Shown in pieces: positions 27,645 to 34,721 of a DNA stretch of 64,000 nt. Position numbers and translations under genes: made by a program. The notes under the pieces are model-generated. The model was not told where the DNA came from, did not search any database, and saw only the letters and a program-made list of their open reading frames with translations. The DNA comes from Bog-473 sp963817735 (lineage in GTDB: Bacteria > Actinomycetota > Acidimicrobiia > Acidimicrobiales > RAAP-2), in contig CAWFPP010000003.1 in assembly GCA_963817735.1 (NCBI GenBank), positions 310,001 through 374,000 of the forward strand. The letters are read 5' to 3'. Each line of letters starts with the position of its first letter. The first letter of the stretch is position 1.

Positions 27645-27866
27645 CGTCGGCGTCGCCGGTCGCCGAGGACCAGCTGACGCTGCGGCCCCTGTCTGCTCCC
27701 GACCCGGCCGTGCTGGCGGCCATCACCGCCGCGGTGCAGCTGGCCTGGCCGCCGCCCGGCGCCGGCCGACGAGCACGACCCGGTGCACGAGACGTGGCGC
27801 TTCAGCGGACGGTGGTGGAACAAGCCGGTGCCGCTGCGACGCGACCGGCCCTGGGCCCGGCGCTGA
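27641..27866 (+). pseudogene. Acyl-CoA carboxylase epsilon-like subunit, frameshifted
   Basis: Directly after pccB (ATGA overlap). The first frame gives LTLRPLSAPDPAVLAAITAA VQLAW, resembling the helical start of small epsilon subunits. After the GC-only stretch near 27743-27770 the frame changes by +1. It then reads DEHDPVHETWRFSGRWWNK and PVPLRRDRPWARR with a stop at 27864-27866, a plausible end for the same protein. One base too many or too few would therefore restore a ~75-aa protein. This could be a real mutation, a sequencing error in GC-rich DNA, or a programmed shift. The family call rests on position and general resemblance. Confidence 0.5.
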
Positions 27867-28168
27867 CCGTCTACGTCGACGACTGGCGCCAGCGGGCGAC
27901 GGTGCGCGATCGCACCGACCGCTGGTCCCACTTGTTGGCGGACGACCCCGAGGAGCTGCACGCCATGGCCGCCGCGCTCGGCATCCCGAAGCGGGGCTTT
28001 CAGCGCCACCGGCGCTCGGCGGCGCTGAACCACTACGACGTACCCGAGGCCTTCCGCCTCCGGGCCATCGCGCTCGGTGCGGTGCCGGTGACGTGGCGCG
28101 AGATGGCGCGCCTTACGCGGGAGTGGCGGCGCGCTGGCGCTCGGCCAGCGCCACCAGGTCCGCCATGA
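27863..28168 (+). CDS. DUF4031 domain protein
   Basis: 101 aa, LTVYVDDWRQRATVRDRTDR followed by WSHLLADDPEELHAMAAALG and LNHYDVPEAFRLRAIALGAV, which matches the small DUF4031 family (usually beginning MTVYVDD). The likely start is a CTG at 27863 in a CTGA overlap with the epsilon-like stop. No ATG or GTG gives that N-terminus; in-frame GTGs upstream (near 27809) or the ATG at 27641 would add non-homologous residues. The C-terminus runs antiparallel over the last 56 bp of the mutase gene. Function unknown. Confidence 0.7.
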   Translation: MTVYVDDWRQRATVRDRTDRWSHLLADDPEELHAMAAALGIPKRGFQRHRRSAALNHYDVPEAFRLRAIALGAVPVTWREMARLTREWRRAGARPAPPGPP

Positions 28169-30128
28169 TGCGGTCGAAGGAGAAGTCCTTCGGCGTGTAG
28201 ACGGACGCCACGCCCTTGCCCAGGAGCAGCTCGGCGTCATCGGGCGGGATGATGCCGCCCACGACCACGGCCGCCGTGCTGCCGGCGGCGCGCAGGCGGT
28301 CGAGCACGTCGGGTACCAGCTCCAGATGCGACCCCGACAGGATGGACAGCCCCACGATGTCGACGTCCTCGTCGACCGCCGCCGCCACGATCTGCTTCGG
28401 CGTCAACCGGATGCCTTGGTAGATCACCTCGAAGCCGGCGTCGCGGGCCGCCACCGCTATCTGCTCGGCCCCGTTCGAGTGCCCATCGAGGCCCGGCTTG
28501 GCCACCAGCAGGCGTGGTGGTCCGCCGCTGCGGACGGCCAGCGCCTTGGTGCGCAGCCGCACCGGCTCCAGTCCCAGGTCGTCGCCGCGGTGGCCCACCC
28601 CGCCGCTGACGCCGGTCGGCGCCCGGAACTCGCCGAAGACCTCGCGCAACGCGCCGGCCCACTCCCCCGTGGTGCCGCCGGCGTGGGCCAGCGCGATGGT
28701 GGCCTCCATGATGTTGCCTCCCGGGCCGGAGTCGTCGGCGACCCGGCGCAATTCGTCGAGTGCGGTGCGCACCGCAGCGCCGTCACGTTCCGCCCGCCAG
28801 CGCACCACCTCCGCGATCTGCTCGGCCTCGACGTTGTGGTCGACCTTCAGGATGTTCTCGAGCTCGCCGTCGCCGAGCAGCGGTGAGGGCGCGGTCTCGG
28901 TGTAGCAGTTGACCCCGACCACCTTCTGCTCCCCCGACTCGATGCGCCGGACACGTTCGGCCTGGCTGCGCACGAGCCGGCGCTTCAGCTCGTCGATGGC
29001 TTCGAAGGCCCCGCCGAGCGCCTCCACGTCGGCCAGCTCCGCCGTCGCGGCCTCGGCCAGCTCGGCCGTCTTGGCCTCTACGACCACCGACCCCTCGAAG
29101 ATGTCGCCGTACTCGAGCAGGTCGGACTCGAAGGCCAGGACCTGCTGCATCCGCAGTGACCACTGCTGGTCCCAGGGCCGGGGCAGGCCCAGAGCCTCGT
29201 TCCAGGCCGGCAGCTGCATGGCCCGGGCCCGTGCGCTCTTGGACAACGTGACGCCGAGCGACTCCAGCACAATGCGCTGCACGTTGTTCTCGGGCTGCTG
29301 CTCGGTCAGCCCGAGCGAGTTCACCTGCACCCCGTAACGGAAGCGGCGCAACTTGGGGTCCTCGACCCCGTACCGCTCCGAGCAGATGCGGTCCCACAGG
29401 AGGGTGAAGGCCCGCATCTTGCAGGTCTCCTCCACGAAGCGGACGCTCGAGTTGACGAAGAAGCTGATGCGACCGACCACCGCCGGCAGCTCGGACTCGT
29501 CGATCTTCCCCGAGACGCGCACGCCGTCGAGCACGCCGATGGCGGTGGCCAGCGCGTAGGCGATCTCCTGCACCGGCGTGGCACCGGCCTCCTGCAGGTG
29601 ATAGCTGCAGACGTTGATCGGGTTCCATCTGGGCGCGTGGCGCACCGTGTAGGCGATGGTGTCCACGGTGAGCCGCAGGCTCGGCCCGGGCGGGAAGATG
29701 TAGGTCCCCCGGCTCAGATACTCCTTGACGATGTCGTTCTGCGTCGTGCCCCCCAGCAGGGCAGGGTCGATGCCCCAGTCCTGGGCGTGCGCCACATAGA
29801 GCCCGAGCAGCCACGCCGCCGTGGCGTTGATCGTCATGGAGGTGTTCATGGTCTCCACCGGGATGCCCTCGAGCAGCTCGCGCATGTGACCCAGGTGCGC
29901 CACGGGGACGCCGACCTTGCCGACCTCGCCGGCCGCCTCGGGGGCGTCGGGGTCGTAGCCGGTCTGGGTGGGCAGGTCGAAGGCAATGGAGAGGCCGGTC
30001 TGCCCTTTGGCCAGGTTGGTGCGGTAGAGCTCGTTGGAGGCGCGCGCCGTCGAGTGGCCCGAGTAGGTTCGCATGACCCACGGCGCGTCACGATCACGCT
30101 GACCGTCGTGCTGGTGGTCGGTCGCCAT
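28113..30128 (-). CDS. ecm: Ethylmalonyl-CoA mutase (MeaA/Ecm family, B12-dependent)
   Basis: 671 aa. It carries an N-terminal mutase TIM barrel (MRTYSGHSTARASNELYRTN, LAKGQTGLSIAFDLPTQTGY, TSMTINATAAWLLGLYVAHA) and a C-terminal cobalamin-binding domain. The latter has KPGLDGHSNGAEQIAV (DxHxxG) and GLSILSGSH. The order and wording, for example NPINVCSYHLQEAGATPVQE and LGLPRPWDQQWSLRMQQVLA, match the actinobacterial MeaA/ethylmalonyl-CoA mutase branch rather than classical methylmalonyl-CoA mutase. The enzyme converts ethylmalonyl-CoA to methylsuccinyl-CoA. The ATG at 30128 has GGAGGTGAAGTG directly before it, which decides against an ATG 36 bp upstream. Confidence 0.85.
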   Translation of the reverse strand: MATDHQHDGQRDRDAPWVMRTYSGHSTARASNELYRTNLAKGQTGLSIAFDLPTQTGYDPDAPEAAGEVGKVGVPVAHLGHMRELLEGIPVETMNTSMTINATAAWLLGLYVAHAQDWGIDPALLGGTTQNDIVKEYLSRGTYIFPPGPSLRLTVDTIAYTVRHAPRWNPINVCSYHLQEAGATPVQEIAYALATAIGVLDGVRVSGKIDESELPAVVGRISFFVNSSVRFVEETCKMRAFTLLWDRICSERYGVEDPKLRRFRYGVQVNSLGLTEQQPENNVQRIVLESLGVTLSKSARARAMQLPAWNEALGLPRPWDQQWSLRMQQVLAFESDLLEYGDIFEGSVVVEAKTAELAEAATAELADVEALGGAFEAIDELKRRLVRSQAERVRRIESGEQKVVGVNCYTETAPSPLLGDGELENILKVDHNVEAEQIAEVVRWRAERDGAAVRTALDELRRVADDSGPGGNIMEATIALAHAGGTTGEWAGALREVFGEFRAPTGVSGGVGHRGDDLGLEPVRLRTKALAVRSGGPPRLLVAKPGLDGHSNGAEQIAVAARDAGFEVIYQGIRLTPKQIVAAAVDEDVDIVGLSILSGSHLELVPDVLDRLRAAGSTAAVVVGGIIPPDDAELLLGKGVASVYTPKDFSFDRIMADLVALAERQRAATPA

Positions 30129-30209
30129 CACTTCACCTCCCGACGAGTGGAGCGCAAACACCATTGTGCCCGGGTCCGGGCGCCGGCCGCGCCGTCGCCG
30201 TCGCCGTCG

Positions 30210-31064
30210 CTACCGGCTGTAGTCGTAGAAGCCCTTCTTGGTCTTGCGGCCGAGCTGCCCGGAGGTGACCAGGCGGCGCAGCAGCGGCACCGCGGCGTAG
30301 TTGGGGTCGCGGTACTCCTCGTACAAGGCTTCGAGGATGGCGAGCGAGGTGTCGAGGCCGACGAGGTCGAGCAGCGCGAAGGGGCCCATGGGGAACCCGC
30401 AGCCGCCCTTCATGGCGGAATCGATGCCCTCCCTGGTCGCCACGCCCTGCTCGAGCAGGCGCACGGCATTGTTCAAGTAGGGAAAGAGCAGCGCGTTGAC
30501 GATGAAGCCGGCCTGGTCCTTGACCTCGACGGGGTCCTTGCCGCAGGCCGCTGCGAAGGCCACCGCGGTCGCCACGGTGGCGTCGCTGGCGGTGATCGGC
30601 CGTACGACCTCTACGAGCGCCATGGCCGGCGCCGGGTTGAAGAAGTGGATGCCGCAGACCTTGTCGGGACGGGCGGTCGCCATCGCCATCTCGACCACCG
30701 GGAGCGTCGAGGTGTTGGTGGCCAAAATCGTGTCGGGCTTGCAGATGCTGTCGAGCTCGGTGAAGAGGTCCTTCTTGACGGCGAGGTCCTCCACCACGGA
30801 CTCGATCACCAGGTCGACGTCGACCAGCTCGCCCAGGTGCGTGGTCGCACCGACACGACCGCTGATCGCCGCCGCCTCCTCTTCGGTGCGCTTGCCCTTC
30901 TCGACCTGCTTGGCCAAGGACTTGGCGAGACCGGCGACCATGGCGTCGGCCGCGGCCGTGCTCCGGCTGCGCAGGACGACGTCGTGCCCGTTGGCCGCCG
31001 CCACCTCCGCGATGCCTGCGCCCATGATCCCCGAACCGATGATTCCCACGCGTCTGATCGACAT
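30210..31064 (-). CDS. hbd: 3-hydroxybutyryl-CoA dehydrogenase
   Basis: 284 aa. NAD-binding motif GIIGSGIMGAGIAEVAAANG at the N-terminus, the catalytic His-containing GIHFFNPAPAMALVEVV, and the C-terminal FGFPMGPF-like GCGFPMGPFALLDLVGLDTS. It interconverts acetoacetyl-CoA and 3-hydroxybutyryl-CoA, a step needed between the thiolase and Ccr of this window. It is transcribed towards ecm (81 bp apart). The start at 31064 lies 8 nt after a TAAACT box, suggesting a leaderless mRNA. Confidence 0.93.
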   Translation of the reverse strand: MSIRRVGIIGSGIMGAGIAEVAAANGHDVVLRSRSTAAADAMVAGLAKSLAKQVEKGKRTEEEAAAISGRVGATTHLGELVDVDLVIESVVEDLAVKKDLFTELDSICKPDTILATNTSTLPVVEMAMATARPDKVCGIHFFNPAPAMALVEVVRPITASDATVATAVAFAAACGKDPVEVKDQAGFIVNALLFPYLNNAVRLLEQGVATREGIDSAMKGGCGFPMGPFALLDLVGLDTSLAILEALYEEYRDPNYAAVPLLRRLVTSGQLGRKTKKGFYDYSR

Positions 31065-31072
31065 GGGCGACG

Positions 31073-31078
31073 AGTTTA
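31073..31078 (-). promoter_or_regulatory. -10 box of hbd
   Basis: TAAACT on the minus strand, 8 nt before the hbd ATG, with TCGACG (31097-31102) 18 bp upstream as a weak -35. The shared 18-bp motif (31074-31091) covers this box and most of the spacer. A bound protein would therefore block RNA polymerase. Confidence 0.5.
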
Positions 31079-31091
31079 CCGGTCGGTAACC
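31074..31091. promoter_or_regulatory. Operator-like motif, copy 1 (hbd promoter)
   Basis: GTTTACCGGTCGGTAACC, with a perfect 6-2-6 inverted core TTACCG-GT-CGGTAA. It is 15 of 18 identical to the motif at 37751-37768 between the thiolase and ccr genes. Its size and symmetry fit a TetR-like repressor site, but the regulator is not in this window. Confidence 0.6.
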
Positions 31092-31151
31092 ACGGGCGTC
31101 GAAGCGACCGCGTCGGGCCGGCCCGGGTGCCCGCGCGTGCAAGAGTGGCGC

Positions 31152-31838
31152 ATGGACACGTCCGGCACGCTGGCCCTGGTCGGGGGCGACGAATGGACCG
31201 AGGGCTGCACCTTCGACGCCTCCCTGCTGGCCGCCTCGGGCGGCCTCGATGTGGTGGTGCTCCCCACCGCCGCCGCCTACCAGCACCCCGAGCGGGTCGT
31301 GCTGCGGGCGGCCGAGTGGTTCGAGCCGCTGGGCGCCCGGGTGGAGGGGCTGATGGTGGTGGACCGGGCCTCGTCCGAGGACGCCGGCATGGCCGCCGCG
31401 CTGGCCGGCGCCCGCTTCATCTACCTGTCGGGCGGCTCGCCGCTGCACCTGCGGGCCGTGCTCAAGAAGTCGGCCGTCTACGAGGCGCTGCTGGCGGCCT
31501 TCGCCGGCGGCGCCGTGGTGGCCGGGGCCGGCGCGGGCGCCATGGTGCTGACCGACCCCATGGCCGATCCCCGCGGCGGCGCGTTGACGCTCGGGCTGGG
31601 ACTCGTCGACAACATGGCGGTCGTCCCCCACTTCGGCGACGGCCTCGATGACGCCCACGGCCAGAAGCTGGAACGCACGGTGGCCATGGCGCCGGCCGCA
31701 TTGCCGGTCGTGGCGCTGCCGGACCGGACCGCGCTGATCAGGGACGACCGGGGCGAGTGGCACTCCGAGGGCATGGGGACGCCGGCCGTCTTCGTCGGTG
31801 GCGCGCTGACCGAGGGTCTGGGGGCCCTGAAGGGCTGA
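31152..31838 (+). CDS. Peptidase S51/cyanophycinase-like protein lacking the catalytic serine
   Basis: 228 aa with the class-I glutamine-amidotransferase-like fold of S51 peptidases: LVGGDEW at the start and IYLSGGSPLHLRAVL before the active-site turn. Where active members read G-[TS]-S-A-G-A with the nucleophile Ser, this protein reads AGAGAGAMVLTDP, so Gly replaces Ser. Later PHFGDG fits the family. It is probably not a peptidase and may bind a ligand instead. It is divergent from hbd, 87 bp apart. Confidence 0.72.
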   Translation: MDTSGTLALVGGDEWTEGCTFDASLLAASGGLDVVVLPTAAAYQHPERVVLRAAEWFEPLGARVEGLMVVDRASSEDAGMAAALAGARFIYLSGGSPLHLRAVLKKSAVYEALLAAFAGGAVVAGAGAGAMVLTDPMADPRGGALTLGLGLVDNMAVVPHFGDGLDDAHGQKLERTVAMAPAALPVVALPDRTALIRDDRGEWHSEGMGTPAVFVGGALTEGLGALKG

Positions 31839-31889
31839 CCGCCCGATTCTGCGCGCTCCCTCCCGGCGGCCGGGACCGTTCTCCCGCCG

Positions 31890-33179
31890 ATGGCCCCCAC
31901 GCTCACCGACGAGACCGCCCTCGCCGCTGCCGCCACGACCGCCTCCGCCAGTGCCGCAGGTGCCGACGGCGCCGCAGGTGCCGCAGGTGCCGACCTGATC
32001 AGCGCCGTGGCGGCCGAGTCCAACGAGGAGCTCGCCGCCGCTCTGGCCGAGGACGTCGCACTGATGACGGCGGCCCAGGGCAGGATCGCTCTGCGCCTGG
32101 GCGAGGTCGAGCGGCGCCAGGCGTTCCAAGAAGACGGGGCGACCTCGGTCGAGGCCTGGGCCACCGAGCGCTTCGGGGTCTCCGCGCCGAGCGCCCGTGC
32201 CCTCAGCCACGTCGGCGAGAAGGCCTGGGACCTGCCCCACCTCGTCGGTTCGCTCTGTCGCGGGGACATCACCTTTGACAAGGTGCGCGTCGTGGCCGAC
32301 GTGGCCACCCCCGAGAGCGACCGCGCCCTGTGCGCCCAGGCCAAGGAGCTTTCGGTCGCCGAGCTGGCCGACGTCGCCCGCACCGAGGCGGCACGCCGGC
32401 GCAGCGGGTCCCAGTCCCAGTCCGAGTCCGAGCACGACCGGCGCTACCTGCGCTTCAACGACACCTTGCGCACGCTCAGCGCCCAGCTGCCCGCCGAGTC
32501 CTACGCGGCGACCAAGGCCTGCATCGACGCGTGGACCGAGACCATCGCCTCTGACGGCGAGACACCGCTCGACCAGCGCCGCTGCGACGGGTTCAGCGGG
32601 CTCATGGCCTCGGCGGCTCCGGGGGCGGCCATGGCGCCGGGGGCGACCACGACCAAGAGGCCGTTCCTCGTGGTGGCCCACGTCGCCCTCGACGCCTTGG
32701 TCGAGGACTCAGGAGAACCCAGCGAGCTGGCCGGCGAGCTCGAGCACGACGGCCTGATCGACGTCGAGACGGTGCAGCGCATCGCCTGTGACGCCACCAT
32801 CGCGCTGGGCGTCGACGACGATGTCGGCCACACCATGTACGAGGGCCGGGCCCGGCGTTTCGCCACGCCCACCCAGCGCCGCGAAGTCATGCGCCGGGAC
32901 CGACATTGTCGCTTCCCGGGCTGTCGCGCCGTGACCTTCGTCAACGTGCACCACGTCGTGGCATGGAAGCCGGGCGGCACGACCGATCTGGACAACCTGG
33001 TCCTCGCGTGTGACTTTCACCATCACCTGGTGCACACCAAGGGCTGGACCATGACCGGGGACGCCAATGGAGAGCTCACCGTTGTCGGCCCGAGCGGCCG
33101 GGTCATGACGTCGCGCCCTTCGCCCCTTTGGACCAGGGTGACGGGGGGCCGCCGAACGGGCGCGCCCCGGAGGACTTAG
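31890..33179 (+). CDS. DUF222/HNH endonuclease domain protein
   Basis: 429 aa. An Ala-rich N-terminus and a long helical DUF222-type region precede a C-terminal HNH nuclease. The nuclease part has CRFPGCRAVTFVNVHHVVAW, then GGTTDLDNLVLACDFHHHLV. The two Cys and HH/N/H pattern are intact. Such proteins are multi-copy in actinobacteria (13E12-type repeat family); their role is unsettled. A Ser/Gln/Glu run (SQSQSESE, about residue 172-179) lies between the domains. Its tail overlaps the next gene's end by 4 bp. Confidence 0.85.
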   Translation: MAPTLTDETALAAAATTASASAAGADGAAGAAGADLISAVAAESNEELAAALAEDVALMTAAQGRIALRLGEVERRQAFQEDGATSVEAWATERFGVSAPSARALSHVGEKAWDLPHLVGSLCRGDITFDKVRVVADVATPESDRALCAQAKELSVAELADVARTEAARRRSGSQSQSESEHDRRYLRFNDTLRTLSAQLPAESYAATKACIDAWTETIASDGETPLDQRRCDGFSGLMASAAPGAAMAPGATTTKRPFLVVAHVALDALVEDSGEPSELAGELEHDGLIDVETVQRIACDATIALGVDDDVGHTMYEGRARRFATPTQRREVMRRDRHCRFPGCRAVTFVNVHHVVAWKPGGTTDLDNLVLACDFHHHLVHTKGWTMTGDANGELTVVGPSGRVMTSRPSPLWTRVTGGRRTGAPRRT

Positions 33180-33733
33180 TCCTTCTCTTCGATGGTGACG
33201 CTCTCGATCACGACCTGCTCGGTCGGAGCGCCGGAGCGGCTCCCGACGTTGTTGATCCTCTCCACGACATCGAGCCCGGTGACGACCTCGCCGAAGTGCG
33301 AGTAGAGCGGCGGGAGGCGCACGCCGTCGGGACCGCTGATGACGAAGAACTGGCTGCCGTTGGTGTTGGGCCCGGCGTTGGCCATGGCCAGCGAACCGAC
33401 CTGGTAACGCCCCTCGGCCGGCAACTCGTCGTCGAAGCGGTAGCCCGGGCCACCCGAGCCCGACCCCGTGGGATCCCCGCCCTGGAGCACGAAGCCCGGG
33501 ATGATGCGGTGGAAGACGATGCCGTCGTAGTAGTGATAGCGCGCCAGGAAGACAAAGCTGTTGACGGTCTTCGGCGCGGCGAGGGGGTCGAGCGCGATGA
33601 CCATCGTGCCGTGCGAGGTCACCATCGTCGCCACGTAGCGCTTGTCGGTGTCGATGAGCATCGGCGGCTCTTCGTCGAACTTGCGCTGCTGGGGGCTCGA
33701 GCCGTCGGCTTCGGGCGGGGTCGGTGTGGCCAT
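33176..33733 (-). CDS. Peptidyl-prolyl cis-trans isomerase, cyclophilin type (cytosolic)
   Basis: 185 aa with no signal peptide. The cyclophilin core is present: IVFHRIIPGFVLQGGDPTGS (Arg, Phe, Gln of the active site) and MANAGPNTNGSQFFVISG. The tryptophan loop is replaced by LPPLYSHFGEVV, as in many bacterial forms. It catalyses proline isomerisation in folding. It lies 9 bp downstream of a membrane-anchored paralog, likely the same transcript. Confidence 0.9.
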   Translation of the reverse strand: MATPTPPEADGSSPQQRKFDEEPPMLIDTDKRYVATMVTSHGTMVIALDPLAAPKTVNSFVFLARYHYYDGIVFHRIIPGFVLQGGDPTGSGSGGPGYRFDDELPAEGRYQVGSLAMANAGPNTNGSQFFVISGPDGVRLPPLYSHFGEVVTGLDVVERINNVGSRSGAPTEQVVIESVTIEEKD

Positions 33734-33742
33734 GGTGGCGTC

Positions 33743-34588
33743 CTAGCTCTCGTGGATGGTGACGGAGATCATGCGCTGCGTGACGTCGGGCGGGATGCCG
33801 CTGGCCGAGCCCTGCTGGTCGATGGTGTCGATCACGCTCATGCCCGAGGTGACCTGTCCGAAGAGCGAGTAGGTGTTGGGCAGGCTCTCGCCCTGCGGGC
33901 CCGAGACGATGAAGAACTGGCTGCCGCCGGTGTTGGGCTGACCCGTGTTGGCCATGACCAGCGCTCCCAGCGGGTACTGCTGGGCCGGGTTGGCGGCCTT
34001 GGGGGGGAGCTCGTCGGGAATGGTGTATCCCGGCTCGGTCCCCGTGTTGGTCTGTGCCGGGTTACCGGTCTGCAGCACGAAGCCGGGGATGACCCGGAAG
34101 AACGCGCCGCAGTTGAAATACCCCTTGTTGGCCAGGAATACGAAATTGTTCACGGTCTTGGGGGCAGCGGTGGCGTCGAGCGAGACGTCGAAGGTCCCTG
34201 TCGTCGTCTTGATCGTAGCGGTGTACTGCTTCGTGGCGTCGATCGTCATCGGCGGTGCGGCCGTGTACTTCTGGCTGGCGGCCTTCGTCGGGGTCTTGGG
34301 CGAGGCCGGGCAGCCCGCTTTGACCGCCACCTCGTTGGCCTGCGCCTGCAGCCTGGCGTCGGCGGCCTTGGTGGCTGACGTCGTGGTCGTGGTGCCCACT
34401 GTTGACTTGGAAGCCACGGGGGGATTGTTGTTCCCCGAGACCAGGAAGACGATGCCGACGATCACGGCAGCGATGACGACGACGATGACCCCGTTACGGA
34501 TCTGCTTGCGGCGCTTCTGCTGCTGCGCCTCGGCAGCCAGCCGGGCCTCCCTGGCCGCGCGCTGGCGGGCTCTCTTGTCGCTGGGCAC
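33743..34588 (-). CDS. Peptidyl-prolyl cis-trans isomerase, membrane-anchored cyclophilin
   Basis: 281 aa. A charged N-terminus (KRARQRAAREARLAAEAQQQ) and one transmembrane helix (GVIVVVIAAVIVGIVFLVSG) are followed by a Thr/Ser-rich linker. The cyclophilin domain comes last (FFRVIPGFVLQTGNPAQTNT, MANTGQPNTGGSQFFIVSG). The domain should face outside the membrane. The GTG start at 34588 is 8 nt after a TAGGGT box. Confidence 0.9.
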   Translation of the reverse strand: MPSDKRARQRAAREARLAAEAQQQKRRKQIRNGVIVVVIAAVIVGIVFLVSGNNNPPVASKSTVGTTTTTSATKAADARLQAQANEVAVKAGCPASPKTPTKAASQKYTAAPPMTIDATKQYTATIKTTTGTFDVSLDATAAPKTVNNFVFLANKGYFNCGAFFRVIPGFVLQTGNPAQTNTGTEPGYTIPDELPPKAANPAQQYPLGALVMANTGQPNTGGSQFFIVSGPQGESLPNTYSLFGQVTSGMSVIDTIDQQGSASGIPPDVTQRMISVTIHES

Positions 34589-34596
34589 GGCCCGAG

Positions 34597-34602
34597 ACCC
34601 TA
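34597..34602 (-). promoter_or_regulatory. -10 box of the cyclophilin pair
   Basis: TAGGGT on the minus strand ends 8 nt before the GTG start of the anchored cyclophilin, giving an expected leaderless mRNA. No Shine-Dalgarno sequence is present. Confidence 0.45.
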
Positions 34603-34709
34603 CCCAATCTCGGGGACCGCTTCGGATCGCCCGCCCGGATCTCCGCCCGCCGGGCCCCCCGGAGACGGCCGGGGAGGCAACCGGGGGCGAGCAGGCCGTG
34701 CGCAGTCTG

Positions 34710-34715
34710 TAGCCT
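34710..34715 (+). promoter_or_regulatory. -10 box of lysC
   Basis: TAGCCT, 6 nt before the lysC ATG and identical to the box before pccB. No ribosome binding site is present between box and ATG. Confidence 0.5.
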
Positions 34716-34721
34716 CGTCAG

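Noticed and set aside
27641..28168. Single 175-codon protein fusing the epsilon-like N-terminus to DUF4031
   Set aside because: The middle part lacks similarity to either family, while the +1 frame gives a fitting epsilon end. The fusion looks like a frameshift artefact.
28113..30128. Classical methylmalonyl-CoA mutase
   Set aside because: Block-by-block wording and the linked ccr and epimerase fit the MeaA/Ecm branch better.
28113..30164. ecm start at the ATG at 30164
   Set aside because: The ATG at 30128 has an excellent GGAGGT ribosome binding site and gives the family N-terminus.
30168..30211. GTCGCC repeat after ecm as a regulatory repeat
   Set aside because: Only about three imperfect copies at 30190-30210, typical of GC-rich spacer DNA and without other support.
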